Notes: generated by a model not told the origin, from the sequence alone. 40,607 bases of DNA from DATKWS01 sp035529435 (GCA_035529435.1 DATKWS010000044.1:1-40607), one strand, 5' to 3'; shown: positions 17,412-26,018, counted from the stretch's first letter. Numbers and translations: made by a program.

Positions 17412-18530
17412 CTACGGTGAACCGATCACTCTTCTGTACAGCGACTCGTACTGCGGGACGATCGTGCGGTAGTCGAACAGTTTCGCCGCCCGCTCGCGCG
17501 CACGCGCGGAGAAACGCGCCGCATTCTTCCGATCGGTCAGGATCTCCAGTGAGCGCCGCGCCATCTCATCGACATCGCCGAGCGGCGCCAGGTACCCCGT
17601 CACGCCGTCCTCCACCACCTCGGGTATCCCGCCGACCCTGCTGGCGATGACCGGAACACCGCTCGCCATCGCCTCGAGGGCCACGAGCCCGAACGACTCG
17701 CTCTCGCTGGGCAGGAGCAGCAGGTCGGCGGCGGCGAGGATCGGCGCCACATCATCCACGATACCGATGAATTCGACCGAATCCGAGATGCCGAGATCGC
17801 GTACCATCTGCTCCGCCTTCATGCTCTCCGGGCCGTCGCCGACGAGGAGGAGCCGTGCATCAATCGCGCGCCTGATGCGGGCGAACACCTCGATCACATC
17901 GCCGATACGCTTCAGCGGGCGGAAGTTCGATATGTGTATGACCGTCGCCTGCCCCTTCGATTTCAACTTCGGAACAGACGGTGAAACGGAGCACGCGTGA
18001 TGTTCCATATCGACGAAATTGTAAATAACCTCTATTTCCCGGTCGACGTTGAATATCCGGTATGTCTCGCTCTTGAGATACTGCGACACCGCGGTGACCG
18101 CATCACTCGCATTGATCGCATAGGTCGTGATTATCCGCATCGATGAATGGCTCCCCACCAGCGTGATATCGGTCCCGTGCAGCGTCGTCACCACCTTGAG
18201 ATTCAACTCGGGGGCTATCTGGCGCGCGAGGATGGCGGCCACGGCGAACGGTATCGCGTAGTGGGCGTGAATGACCTCGAGACCCTTGAGGCGTCCGATC
18301 TCAACCATCTTGGCGGCAAGCGCAAGCGTGTAGGGGTACTGCTTGAAGGGAAAGATATCGTCCTGGATCTCGTGGATGGAAACGCCTGCGGGCAGCTCGG
18401 TCAACCGGAACGGCGAGGAGAAACTGATGAATGCCGTGTCGTGCCCGGCGCGTGCGAGATGCTTTCCCAGCTCGGTCGCCACGACTCCGCTGCCGCCGTG
18501 GGTCGGATAGCATGATATGCCGATTTTCAT
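17412..18530 (-). CDS. bshA: Bacillithiol biosynthesis glycosyltransferase BshA
   Basis: This 372-residue GT4-family enzyme transfers GlcNAc from UDP-GlcNAc to L-malate, the first step of bacillithiol synthesis. The N-terminal MKIGISCYPTHGGSGVVATE is the BshA hallmark. The C-terminal domain has the EX7E donor-binding motif ESESFGLVALEAMASGVPV followed by SRVGGIPEVV. The start at 18530 follows GGGAGGATTGCGTC; a frame extending 6 codons upstream lacks that ribosome binding site. It lies 27 bp after bshB1 and is the last gene of the five-gene thiol operon, so the pathway assignment is supported by both motif and context. Confidence 0.95.
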   Translation of the reverse strand: MKIGISCYPTHGGSGVVATELGKHLARAGHDTAFISFSSPFRLTELPAGVSIHEIQDDIFPFKQYPYTLALAAKMVEIGRLKGLEVIHAHYAIPFAVAAILARQIAPELNLKVVTTLHGTDITLVGSHSSMRIITTYAINASDAVTAVSQYLKSETYRIFNVDREIEVIYNFVDMEHHACSVSPSVPKLKSKGQATVIHISNFRPLKRIGDVIEVFARIRRAIDARLLLVGDGPESMKAEQMVRDLGISDSVEFIGIVDDVAPILAAADLLLLPSESESFGLVALEAMASGVPVIASRVGGIPEVVEDGVTGYLAPLGDVDEMARRSLEILTDRKNAARFSARARERAAKLFDYRTIVPQYESLYRRVIGSP

Positions 18531-18557
18531 GACGCAATCCTCCCGCAAGGACCCGAT

Positions 18558-19274
18558 TCAGAAGGACGAAAATATGAGCTCGAGCGGGTCATCGACCTCG
18601 ATATTGCCGCGTACGAGGAATCCCTCCCCGTACTTCCTGCCGATCAGGGAACCGTAGTACGCCATCCTGCTCGTCAGCGACCAGTTGTACTCACGCGAGG
18701 TAAGTTTCGTCAACTGGTAGAAGTTGTCACCGGGCATAAACTGGCTCTTGTAGGCGTATATCGCCTCCATCTTCTTCTCGTACTGCTCCGTGATGTCAAC
18801 GATGAATGTCGGCGTGAACTCCTCCCACTGCATGACGTACAGGAGCCGGGGCGGACGGTACGACTCCTGGCCGGTCGCGAAGCGATGCAGTCCCGCCATG
18901 AAGAGTCCCTCGTACACGACCTCGCTGGTGTGGTAGTGGTCCGGATGGCGGTCCCGGCAGTACGGCACCATTACGAGACGCGGCCGGTACGTGCGCACCA
19001 CCTCGGCGACCTTGCGTTTCGCCTCTTCGGTGACGGCGATGTGTCCGTCCTTCAGTTCGAGATTCTCCCGCGCGTGAACACCGAGTATTCCGGCCGCCTT
19101 TGCCGCTTCCTCGTTCCGCTCGGCGACGGTGCCGCGGGTGGCCATCTCGCCGCGGACCAGATCGACCAGCACGACACGGTATCCCTTCGAAGAGAGTTTG
19201 AGGATTGTCCCGCCGCATCCGATCTCGATATCGTCGGGATGCGCGCCGAAAGCCATGACATCTGCATCACTCAT
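18558..19274 (-). CDS. bshB1: Bacillithiol biosynthesis deacetylase BshB1
   Basis: This 238-residue PIG-L/LmbE-family zinc deacetylase removes the acetyl group from GlcNAc-malate to give GlcN-malate. The zinc site is visible: His12 and Asp15 in FGAHPDDIEIGCGG, and His113 in RDRHPDHYHTSEVV. The region LVRGEMATRGTVAERNEEA is characteristic of BshB1. The ATG at 19274 lies inside the end of bshC (8-bp overlap), so the two are translationally coupled. bshA follows 27 bp downstream. Specificity for bacillithiol rather than mycothiol or another substrate follows from the bshA and bshC neighbours. Confidence 0.94.
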   Translation of the reverse strand: MSDADVMAFGAHPDDIEIGCGGTILKLSSKGYRVVLVDLVRGEMATRGTVAERNEEAAKAAGILGVHARENLELKDGHIAVTEEAKRKVAEVVRTYRPRLVMVPYCRDRHPDHYHTSEVVYEGLFMAGLHRFATGQESYRPPRLLYVMQWEEFTPTFIVDITEQYEKKMEAIYAYKSQFMPGDNFYQLTKLTSREYNWSLTSRMAYYGSLIGRKYGEGFLVRGNIEVDDPLELIFSSF

Positions 19275-20862
19275 CGATCGTCTCCAGCGTGATCAGTGTA
19301 TGCGAAAAATCATCGAGTTCCCCCGCGTTCATCACGGCATCGAGAAATCGGCGCCCTGCGAGTGCGAGGAAAAAGGGGAGCGGAAATACGCGTTCCTGCA
19401 TCCTCCCCTTCGGCACGATCAGATTGACCAGCCGCCGATACTCCCCCTTCGACATCCCGCGGCCGCTCATGACCGCCCGCACCGCCCGTTCCCGCAGCGT
19501 ATCGAGGGCGCGCTGCGCCTGAGATGATGCCCGCCGGTGCGTCTCCACGAGGCCCGGATCGATCGCCTCGACGTACGGACGGAGCGGTGCGAGCGCCCTC
19601 GCGAATCCCTCCCGTGCCTCGTCGAAGAGCCGGCCGCCCGACCCGGGTATGGTGATATCCGGCGCCCCCGTTGCGGCCGCCGCCCCACACAGTATCTCCT
19701 CCACCGCCCTCCCGTACCGCTCGATGCGTTCGGTCTCGGAACTCCCCAACACCGTATAGCTTTTGCGGGGATAAAGCAAGGGCTGGGCATAGCCGAACAG
19801 TTCGTACAGCGGCTTCAGGTACGCATGGTACGCGAATTCCCCCGGACCAAGCACGTGGGCCAGGACGGGAAGGATCGAATCGACCATGAGCGGGCGCAGC
19901 AGAACATCGGGCGAGTAGCGCTCAGGATGCTCCGCCGCGGTTTCGGCATGCTCGCCCGGCCTCTCGAGCCGCGTGCGCCGTCCCCCATCATCGAACCGAA
20001 ACAGGGTACCTGCTCGCGGCGAGAGTGGTACGGGATCGTACCCGGCAGACTGGATCGCTCTACCGGCCGCTGCGACGCGGCGCGATATTTCTCCATCGAG
20101 CCCTGCAATCCGCCTGAAACAATCCCCCGCCGTCGCCCTGAGAATGTGCGGCTCGACGATAACGAGACCGACGTCCGAGAATAAATTCGACCATATCCGC
20201 GCGATCCATTCGCCGTACCGCCCGCCTGCCGGCGGGGGAACGGTGTCCCGCGCCGCCTGGACCGAATCGGCGGGCGGCGGCCCCGCGCGCGTTCCCGCGG
20301 CGAGGTGTTCGAAGTAGCGCTCGTACGCCGCCGAAATGTCCGGTGAGCACGACAGGGCCTCGACGGGCCGCCCGTCGTGAACGGCGGGGAACCGCACCGT
20401 GCCGACCTCACCGTCCTCTTCGAGCAAGTACGCGTGATCCACCTCGTGCACGTCGTGATCATCAGTGGCGAGCCAGAAAACGGGAACGGCATCGATGCCC
20501 AGCGTACCGGAGCACAGTTCGGCGAGACGCAGCGCCGTTACGATCTTGTACAGGGTGTAGACCGGTCCGCCGAGGAATCCGGCCTGCTGCCCCGTGATGA
20601 TGCAAAATGTCCGTCCATCCGCGAGGCGGTCGATGTTTCGCAATGCCGGCCCGTGCGCTCCGAGCCGTTCGTTGTAACCGCGGAGCCCCTCGACGAGAGA
20701 CACGCGTGGATACTGATGCTTCCGTCTCGCCCCGAGAGCGCCCCGGAAATCGTGCGGGGCATGGGAGTAGAGATGCCGCGCCGCACCCCGCCCCGCGAGG
20801 TAATCGACGTACAGCCGATTGTCGCCAAAGCACCGCTCGGGATCGATCCGCCGGATTTTCAT
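19267..20862 (-). CDS. bshC: Bacillithiol biosynthesis cysteine-adding enzyme BshC
   Basis: This 531-residue protein is the putative cysteine ligase that completes bacillithiol from GlcN-malate. Family motifs are clear: CIITGQQAGFLGGPVYTLYK, then AVPVFWLATDDHDVHEVDHA, then RPLMVDSILPVLAHVLGPGE, then AYHAYLKPLYELF. A helical C-terminal part is followed by LIVPKGRMQERVFPLPFFLA. The start ATG 20862 has GGGAGGG close upstream. An open frame continues upstream to 21513, but it is an Arg/Ser-rich antisense-like translation of the methyltransferase gene and is rejected. It lies 22 bp downstream of the methyltransferase gene and overlaps bshB1 by 8 bp. Confidence 0.93.
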   Translation of the reverse strand: MKIRRIDPERCFGDNRLYVDYLAGRGAARHLYSHAPHDFRGALGARRKHQYPRVSLVEGLRGYNERLGAHGPALRNIDRLADGRTFCIITGQQAGFLGGPVYTLYKIVTALRLAELCSGTLGIDAVPVFWLATDDHDVHEVDHAYLLEEDGEVGTVRFPAVHDGRPVEALSCSPDISAAYERYFEHLAAGTRAGPPPADSVQAARDTVPPPAGGRYGEWIARIWSNLFSDVGLVIVEPHILRATAGDCFRRIAGLDGEISRRVAAAGRAIQSAGYDPVPLSPRAGTLFRFDDGGRRTRLERPGEHAETAAEHPERYSPDVLLRPLMVDSILPVLAHVLGPGEFAYHAYLKPLYELFGYAQPLLYPRKSYTVLGSSETERIERYGRAVEEILCGAAAATGAPDITIPGSGGRLFDEAREGFARALAPLRPYVEAIDPGLVETHRRASSQAQRALDTLRERAVRAVMSGRGMSKGEYRRLVNLIVPKGRMQERVFPLPFFLALAGRRFLDAVMNAGELDDFSHTLITLETIDE

Positions 20863-20884
20863 ACACCCTCCCGCCACAGGAACC

Positions 20885-21631
20885 TCACGATACCCTCTCG
20901 CCCACAACGACGAGCCTCGCGCTCTCCGAACGGTACGCCTCTCCGGCGAGCGATCCGTAGCACCGGATCCGTCCGAATCCCGCATCGGCGAACATCGCCA
21001 GGAGCTCATCGCTCGAGAAGAGTCGCACCGACTCGAACAGCGTGACCGGTTCCGCCTCCCGTCGCTCGATGGTGATCCGCTTCTCGATCCGCCTGTTCCC
21101 CTCGGTGAGCGTGCGAACGTTCCGGACGAGCATCCCGGAAAGTTCCTGTTCGTCCTCGGAAACATAATTCGCGATGACGTCATCCCGGTTGAGATAGTCG
21201 AGCAGAAAGACACCCCCCGCCCCGAGTGCCCCCCGCACCGAAGAGACGATGCGCGCGTTCTCCGCGTCCGTGTCGAAGTACCCGAACGTGGTGAAGAGTG
21301 AAACGACCGTGGCAAAGGTGTCGCGGAACGGAATCTCACGCATGTCCCCCCGCACCAGCGCGATCCGCTCCCCACCGTGCCGCGGGAGGATGCGTGCCGC
21401 CTCGCCGAGCAGCTCCGCCGACAGGTCGATCCCGACGATGCGCTTGAATCCGCGCCGGTGCAACGCGAGGAGATGCCGCCCGGCGCCGCAGCCGAGATCG
21501 AGGATCGGCTCACCCGGGTCCGGCCCGATCAGTCTCACGATCGCGTGCACATCCCGCTCCGCCTCACCCTCGTCGCGGTGCGCGTACACCTCGAGGTAGC
21601 ACGATCCGAAACTCTCCTCGTACCATATCAT
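20885..21631 (-). CDS. SAM-dependent methyltransferase in the bacillithiol operon (NmbA candidate)
   Basis: This 248-residue class I methyltransferase has motif I PILDLGCGAGRHLLALHRRG (about residues 42-61), an acidic post-motif (VGIDLSAELL), then LVRGDMREIPFRDTF and FLLDYLNRDD. It begins MIWYEESFGSCYLEVYAHRD. The ATG overlaps the stop of the MBL gene as ATGA, and bshC follows 22 bp later. It is thus embedded in the thiol operon. As I recall, green sulfur bacteria make N-methyl-bacillithiol with a methyltransferase called NmbA, so this gene is a natural candidate for the same step. Motifs alone cannot show the substrate, hence no symbol is given. Confidence 0.85.
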   Translation of the reverse strand: MIWYEESFGSCYLEVYAHRDEGEAERDVHAIVRLIGPDPGEPILDLGCGAGRHLLALHRRGFKRIVGIDLSAELLGEAARILPRHGGERIALVRGDMREIPFRDTFATVVSLFTTFGYFDTDAENARIVSSVRGALGAGGVFLLDYLNRDDVIANYVSEDEQELSGMLVRNVRTLTEGNRRIEKRITIERREAEPVTLFESVRLFSSDELLAMFADAGFGRIRCYGSLAGEAYRSESARLVVVGERVS

Positions 21632-22269
21632 GGGATGCCGTGTTCCTTCTTGTAGGCCTCCCAGTTCCGCTTGAGATGCACGAACGCATCGAAATCGGGC
21701 TGGAGGATAAATGGATTCCGCATACGTTCGGCGCCGATCGTCGACTCCGGAGAGAGACCGTAGTCGTGCCCGGGAAAGACCCTCGTCTCGTCGGGAAGGG
21801 CCATGAGTTTCCGGTGCAACGAGTCGTATTCCCGCCGCGCCCCCTCGCCGAAATCGGTGCCTCCCACCTTTCCCACGAAGAGCGTGTCACCCGTGAACAG
21901 GGCGTCCCCCGCATGCACGCAGATCGAGTCGGCCGTGTGCCCCGGCGTATGAATGATCACGACATCGAGACGGCCGATGTCGAACCGCGCGCCGTCCTGC
22001 ACGACGGTACCGGACGACGGATCCGTGTCGCCGAGGGAGAGTGCCCGTATCCCCGTCGACCGTTCGATCTCACGGTTCCCGTTACTGTGGTCATAATGAT
22101 CGTGGGTCACGAATACAAGGCGCACCGTGAACCGGCGCTCCACGGCGAAATCCGCTATCATGCGGGGAGAGAACGAAGGGTCGACGATCAGGGCGTCCCC
22201 CGTCTCCTCATCCGCCGCCAGGTACCCGAAATTGCGATCGCCTCCCGTGCGAAACTGTTTTACTAACAT
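21628..22269 (-). CDS. MBL-fold hydrolase, first gene of the bacillithiol operon
   Basis: This 213-residue metallo-beta-lactamase-fold enzyme resembles glyoxalase II. Metal ligands are visible: His56, His58, Asp60 and His61 in VTHDHYDHS, His111 in HTPGHTADS, Asp128 in FTGDTLF and His168 in FPGHDYG. Family members hydrolyse thiol esters or, in ETHE1/persulfide dioxygenase forms, oxidise thiol persulfides. In this operon the thiol cofactor would be bacillithiol. The start at 22269 has GGAGGCGGG upstream; a 14-codon upstream extension has no support. It overlaps the methyltransferase start by 4 bp. Confidence 0.85.
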   Translation of the reverse strand: MLVKQFRTGGDRNFGYLAADEETGDALIVDPSFSPRMIADFAVERRFTVRLVFVTHDHYDHSNGNREIERSTGIRALSLGDTDPSSGTVVQDGARFDIGRLDVVIIHTPGHTADSICVHAGDALFTGDTLFVGKVGGTDFGEGARREYDSLHRKLMALPDETRVFPGHDYGLSPESTIGAERMRNPFILQPDFDAFVHLKRNWEAYKKEHGIP

Positions 22270-22369
22270 CCCGCCTCCACGCCTGTCATGGTGAACCGCC
22301 CTGACCGGCATGCGAACGCTTATCCGTCACCAGGCGGGCGCGCGCCGCATCCGACCCCGCTACGGGTAC

Positions 22370-22398
22370 AGGGTACCGGTCTGACCGTGCCCTGTCAA
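22370..22398 (-). promoter_or_regulatory. Candidate promoter of the bacillithiol operon
   Basis: On the minus strand a perfect TTGACA (22393-22398) is followed after 17 bp by TACCCT (22370-22375), a weak -10. It lies about 100 bp before the MBL gene start. The rest of the 321-bp gap between the two divergent genes (22270-22590) contains no convincing coding sequence. Confidence 0.35.
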
Positions 22399-22515
22399 CA
22401 ATGCCGCGCCGTAAATATGCCGTACGTCGAGAATTCATGCCAGTCGCAGGTCCCCGCCGGCGGGCCCGGTTTCCGCGCCTCCCGCGGACGGACTTCATGG
22501 CGCCCCCGATTGCAA

Positions 22516-22544
22516 TTGTCATGAAGGCGCATTTGGATTACAGT
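22516..22544 (+). promoter_or_regulatory. Candidate promoter of the spermidine-synthase-like gene
   Basis: TTGTCA (22516-22521), a 17-bp spacer and TACAGT (22539-22544) lie 46 bp before the ATG at 22591. This is a consensus match only. Confidence 0.4.
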
Positions 22545-22590
22545 GTGGCCGGAGTCCGCATCATACACACACCGAAGGGGCGATACGATC

Positions 22591-24114
22591 ATGAAACATG
22601 GATACCTGTACCTCTGCATCTCGGTCAGCGGTGCTTCCATACTCGCCGTCGAGATACTCGGCACCCGCATTCTCGGCCCGTTCTACGGGGTGAGCCTGTA
22701 CCTCTGGTCGGCGCTCATAACCGTAACACTCGCCGCGTTGAGCGTCGGATACGCCCTCGGGGGACGCCTGGCGGACCGTGGAGCGACCGCGTCCCGTCTC
22801 GGTGTACTGCTCGGCGGCGCCGGGGTATGGCTGCTCATCGTGGCATGGATCCAGGGACCCATCCTGGGTGCGTTCGAACCGATCGGACTCCGTACCGCGG
22901 TGCTCTCGGCGGCGGTGATCCTCTTTTTCCCCCCGCTCATGCTCCTCGGCATGGTCAGTCCATACGCGATCAAGCTACGGACCGGTTCGCTCTCCGAGGT
23001 GGGGCGATCGGCGGGAAATCTCTACGCGATCTCGACCGTGGCGAGCGTGGCTGCGGCGCTCCTGACGGGATTCGTCCTTGTACCGCATGTCGGGATAACA
23101 CGCCTCATGACGGCGATCGGCGTGCTCCTGATCGCCACCGCCGCCTTGATGGCCCTTCAGGGACGGCGGGCGGCGGCGCGGCTTCTGGTACCGCTCGCCG
23201 TACTCGCCTGCGGCATGGTACCGACCATGTTTCTGCCCGGCGAATCGACGGGTGCCACGCGCGGGCTCGTGCACGAGGTTCAGAGCCCGTACGGAGAGAT
23301 ACGGGTCGTCGACCGTTACGGCGGGCGCTTCCTCCTCATCGACGGATTCATACATACCGAGGTCGAGCCGGGTACGTGGAGAGCCACCTCAGGGTACGTG
23401 AACGTGATCGATATTTCCCGCCGGTTCTTCGATTCTCCGGGGTGGTGCCTGCTCGTCGGTCTCGGTGGCGGATCGATCGCCAAACAATTCGCAAGGGACG
23501 GCTGGAAGGTTGCCGCGGTCGAGATCGATCCGGCCGTGACGGACGTCGCCTACCGCTTCTTCGGCCTCGATCGCGCCGAGGCAGCGGTGGTGCACATGGA
23601 TGGCCGGCGGTTTCTCGCCACCACCGGCGAATTATTCGACATCATCGTTCTCGACGCGTTCGGGAGCAGCTCGATTCCGTTTCACCTGATCACGCGTGAA
23701 GCCTTCGCCCTCGCCGCCACGCGCCTCGCCCCGAACGGGCTCCTCGCATTGAACGTGATCGCCCACGGGTGGAACGATCTGATCATCCGTTCCGTCGCCG
23801 CGACCCTGCGTACGCAATTCCCGTATGTATGGGCTCTCCCCATCGCCGAGCCGCCCGTCGAAGTGGGAAACGTCATACTGTTCGCCTCGCGACGGCCCAT
23901 CGAGCTGCCGTACGAGCTCCCGCCCCCCGAGCAACGCAACAGCGCCGAATACGATCGCGTCCATGCCTGGGACAACCGGTTCGAACCGGATACGGACGGC
24001 GCACCGGTCCTCACCGACGACCGGAATCCGGTCGATCTGTGGGCCGATGCGATCAATCTCGCCGTGCGCGGGAAACTGCACGAGTACTTCGGGGCCGAGA
24101 CAGAAAACCGGTAG
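22591..24114 (+). CDS. Membrane-anchored spermidine-synthase-like protein
   Basis: This is a 507-residue fused protein. About seven or eight hydrophobic helices occupy residues 1-215 (ILAVEILGTRILGPFYGVSL, LWSALITVTLAALSVGYALG, PPLMLLGMVSPYAIKL). They precede a cytoplasmic spermidine-synthase-like methyltransferase fold (about 230-460). The fold has LLVGLGGGSIAKQFARDG, an acidic VAAVEIDPAVTDVAYRFFGL and the DIIVLDAFGSSSIPFHLITR segment that holds the aminopropyl-transfer Asp in true synthases. Proteins of this architecture are common in bacteria and mostly uncharacterised, so polyamine synthesis is not assured. The start follows GAAGGGGCGATACGATC. The gene ends 3 bp from the convergent small lipoprotein gene. 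Confidence 0.85.
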   Translation: MKHGYLYLCISVSGASILAVEILGTRILGPFYGVSLYLWSALITVTLAALSVGYALGGRLADRGATASRLGVLLGGAGVWLLIVAWIQGPILGAFEPIGLRTAVLSAAVILFFPPLMLLGMVSPYAIKLRTGSLSEVGRSAGNLYAISTVASVAAALLTGFVLVPHVGITRLMTAIGVLLIATAALMALQGRRAAARLLVPLAVLACGMVPTMFLPGESTGATRGLVHEVQSPYGEIRVVDRYGGRFLLIDGFIHTEVEPGTWRATSGYVNVIDISRRFFDSPGWCLLVGLGGGSIAKQFARDGWKVAAVEIDPAVTDVAYRFFGLDRAEAAVVHMDGRRFLATTGELFDIIVLDAFGSSSIPFHLITREAFALAATRLAPNGLLALNVIAHGWNDLIIRSVAATLRTQFPYVWALPIAEPPVEVGNVILFASRRPIELPYELPPPEQRNSAEYDRVHAWDNRFEPDTDGAPVLTDDRNPVDLWADAINLAVRGKLHEYFGAETENR

Positions 24115-24117
24115 GCG

Positions 24118-24477
24118 TCAATCCCCCGCACCCGGCATCGCCCGTATCGGGCCGGTCACATCGATATCGACGGGGTGTCCCTCCAGTTCGTCCGGGATTC
24201 GACGGCGGAGCTCCGGTGTATCCTCCAGCAGCATCACCCTTATACACGGCGTGCCGTCGTCGAGGGCGCCGATCGCAACACCGACGACGCCGGGTATCGC
24301 CATCAACTCGTCGACATGGGCCTCCATCACGGTCTTGATATCATCGATCGACATGGTTTCTCCATCTCCTCCTTCCCGTGAACCGGTGCCGCAACCGGCA
24401 GCCAGTGCGACAAGCGCGGCCATCACAAGAACCACCGGCTGCACGCCCGGCATCCCGGCGATCAAGCATTTTCGCAT
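24118..24477 (-). CDS. Small lipoprotein resembling the N-terminal domain of the neighbouring protease
   Basis: This 119-residue protein has a signal peptide ending in the lipobox ALAAGC (Cys29). The mature part contains IPGVVGVAIGALDDGTPCIR and GHPVDIDVTGPIRAM. Both align by eye with the N-terminal region of the trypsin-like lipoprotein encoded just upstream (DPEVVGTATGLTDKGEPAV and DGVPVVKIVTGPIKAYG). It thus looks like a free-standing copy of that protease's propeptide-like domain, perhaps an inhibitor or folding helper. GGGGAGG lies 8 nt before the ATG. A strong hairpin separates it from the protease gene, so the two may be expressed separately. Confidence 0.8.
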   Translation of the reverse strand: MRKCLIAGMPGVQPVVLVMAALVALAAGCGTGSREGGDGETMSIDDIKTVMEAHVDELMAIPGVVGVAIGALDDGTPCIRVMLLEDTPELRRRIPDELEGHPVDIDVTGPIRAMPGAGD

Positions 24478-24547
24478 CTTTGGAGCCTCCCCGTGCGCCG
24501 CCGCGCTGCACGCGCCGCATCCGCTCTTCCGTACAGCGCACTATACA

Positions 24548-24580
24548 ACGGTGTCCGCTCCCGGTGGAAGCGGACACCGT
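24548..24580 (-). terminator. Strong hairpin between the protease gene and the small lipoprotein gene
   Basis: A perfect 12-bp inverted repeat (24548-24559 pairs with 24569-24580; left arm ACGGTGTCCGCT) encloses a 9-nt loop. On the minus strand it lies 47 bp after the protease stop and is followed by TTGTATAG. It is a good candidate terminator or attenuator controlling read-through into the lipoprotein gene. Confidence 0.55.
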
Positions 24581-24627
24581 CTCGAACGAGGAATATGGAG
24601 AATGTAAAGCGTTTCCCCGTTTCCCCC

Positions 24628-25740
24628 CTAGTTGCCGACCATCGTGAATGTGCCGCCGAGCTCGTCTCCGAGGTAGTTCAGCACGTCGTCGATCGGGTTG
24701 GCAACGGCGATACTGCTGCTCCCCGCGAACAGAAGGCCGATCGCGTGAGGATTGGTGCTCACGTCTTCAACCATGAGCGATCCCGAATCGCCGCTGTTGA
24801 GGAACTTGCTCGCCCGGTTCGTGACGAGAATCTGGCCGGTGTACTGCACGGTGAACGGCACGCCGTTGCACTCGTCCTCGTACCCGACGTTGATGGTCGC
24901 GTTGAGACCGGAAACCGAGCTGCGAGTGAGCCCTGTCGTCCGGCCGCTTTTCTTGACAGCCTGCCCGACACTCGCACTCACCGTCGTCGACGAGATGGTG
25001 CCGATCTCGAGTATCGAGCCGTCCGTCCTCACCGTGCCGGTGATCACATCACCGACCGCCGCATCGACGTTGGTCGGCGGGAAGAAGCTCGTCAGCGTGG
25101 AGAGTGTCGCGACGGCGTCGTTTTCATACTGGTAGCAGGAGACGTCGATCAGGCCGGGCTGGACGATCAGGTCGCCGATCTGGGCGATATCCGGATCGCC
25201 CGCGCTGGCGGCGATGTCGTTGGCGAAAACATGCGAATTGCTCAGGATGTACTGCGTCCCGTTGGTCACGAGTGCACCGAGGGTGCCACCGCAGCAATAT
25301 CCGTTCGCGATGTCGTTTATGTTGCCTCCCGAGACGCCGAGCTGGATCGGCCGTGTCTGCCGCGCCTTGTGATCGGCACCGCTGGGCTTGCCGTACGCCT
25401 TGATCGGGCCGGTCACGATCTTGACGACGGGTACGCCATCGAGCGCCTGTCCGACATTCTTGCCGCCGGCGGCCGACTTCAGCAGCACGAGAACGGCCGG
25501 CTCGCCCTTATCGGTGAGACCGGTCGCCGTTCCGACCACCTCGGGATCCTCCATGATCTTCTGGGTACGGAGCGTCTGGATCTCCATAGCGTGGAGGATC
25601 ATTGGATGGGACGCGCTGAGTAGAACCTGCTCATTCGGCGTGATCGGGTTGCGGTCGGTCTCGGAACAGCCGATCATGAGGCCGAGCACGACGAACACGA
25701 CAACGAGCAGACCCAGCGAGAACCGGGTGGGGTTCTTCAT
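24628..25740 (-). CDS. Trypsin-like serine protease lipoprotein
   Basis: This 370-residue protein has a signal peptide ending in LMIGC (Cys25), so it is predicted to be lipid-anchored. An N-terminal propeptide-like domain (about 45-120, with VVGTATGLTDKGEP and VTGPIKAYG) is followed by a chymotrypsin-fold domain. Candidate catalytic residues are His in QYILSNSHVFAND, Asp in YENDAVATL and Ser in NSGDSGSLMVED. The GDSGS motif is unambiguous, while the Asp is a guess. The domain also carries CCGGTLGALVTNG and VKKSGRTTGLTRSSVSG, typical of this bacterial S1-like group. The start follows GAAGGAGGGCTCC. A second gene downstream encodes the same N-terminal domain alone. Confidence 0.87.
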   Translation of the reverse strand: MKNPTRFSLGLLVVVFVVLGLMIGCSETDRNPITPNEQVLLSASHPMILHAMEIQTLRTQKIMEDPEVVGTATGLTDKGEPAVLVLLKSAAGGKNVGQALDGVPVVKIVTGPIKAYGKPSGADHKARQTRPIQLGVSGGNINDIANGYCCGGTLGALVTNGTQYILSNSHVFANDIAASAGDPDIAQIGDLIVQPGLIDVSCYQYENDAVATLSTLTSFFPPTNVDAAVGDVITGTVRTDGSILEIGTISSTTVSASVGQAVKKSGRTTGLTRSSVSGLNATINVGYEDECNGVPFTVQYTGQILVTNRASKFLNSGDSGSLMVEDVSTNPHAIGLLFAGSSSIAVANPIDDVLNYLGDELGGTFTMVGN

Positions 25741-26018
25741 GGAGCCCTCCTTCGGGTTAAGGTGAGAGTTGTAGGATCACCGGTGCCAGTCTCATGCAGC
25801 CTATTTGGATTGTCAAGAAATATGTAGAGACGGAGCCGAAAGGTGTTGCGTATGAACGGATTATTTTTGACGCCTGACGGTGCTCGTGGGCGGCACTCCC
25901 CGGTCCTCGTCGCCTACGAGAGCGGGAACCGCCAGCCGCAGTAGAAATCACGCGCGTCCCCATCCGGTGGGCAAACGATCACCTTTCATCGGATGAATCT
26001 GTTCAATCCCGCTTCACG
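25741..26018. other. Intergenic region without recognised genes
   Basis: This 278-bp gap separates two minus-strand genes. Short open frames here are Arg/Ser-rich and unconvincing. An AT-rich patch near 25798-25830, upstream of the protease gene on the minus strand, could hold its promoter, but no clear -35/-10 pair was found. Confidence 0.4.

Noticed and set aside
20863..21513. N-terminal extension of bshC
   Set aside because: The extension is an Arg/Ser-rich out-of-frame translation of the methyltransferase gene; the family start and ribosome binding site fit 20862.
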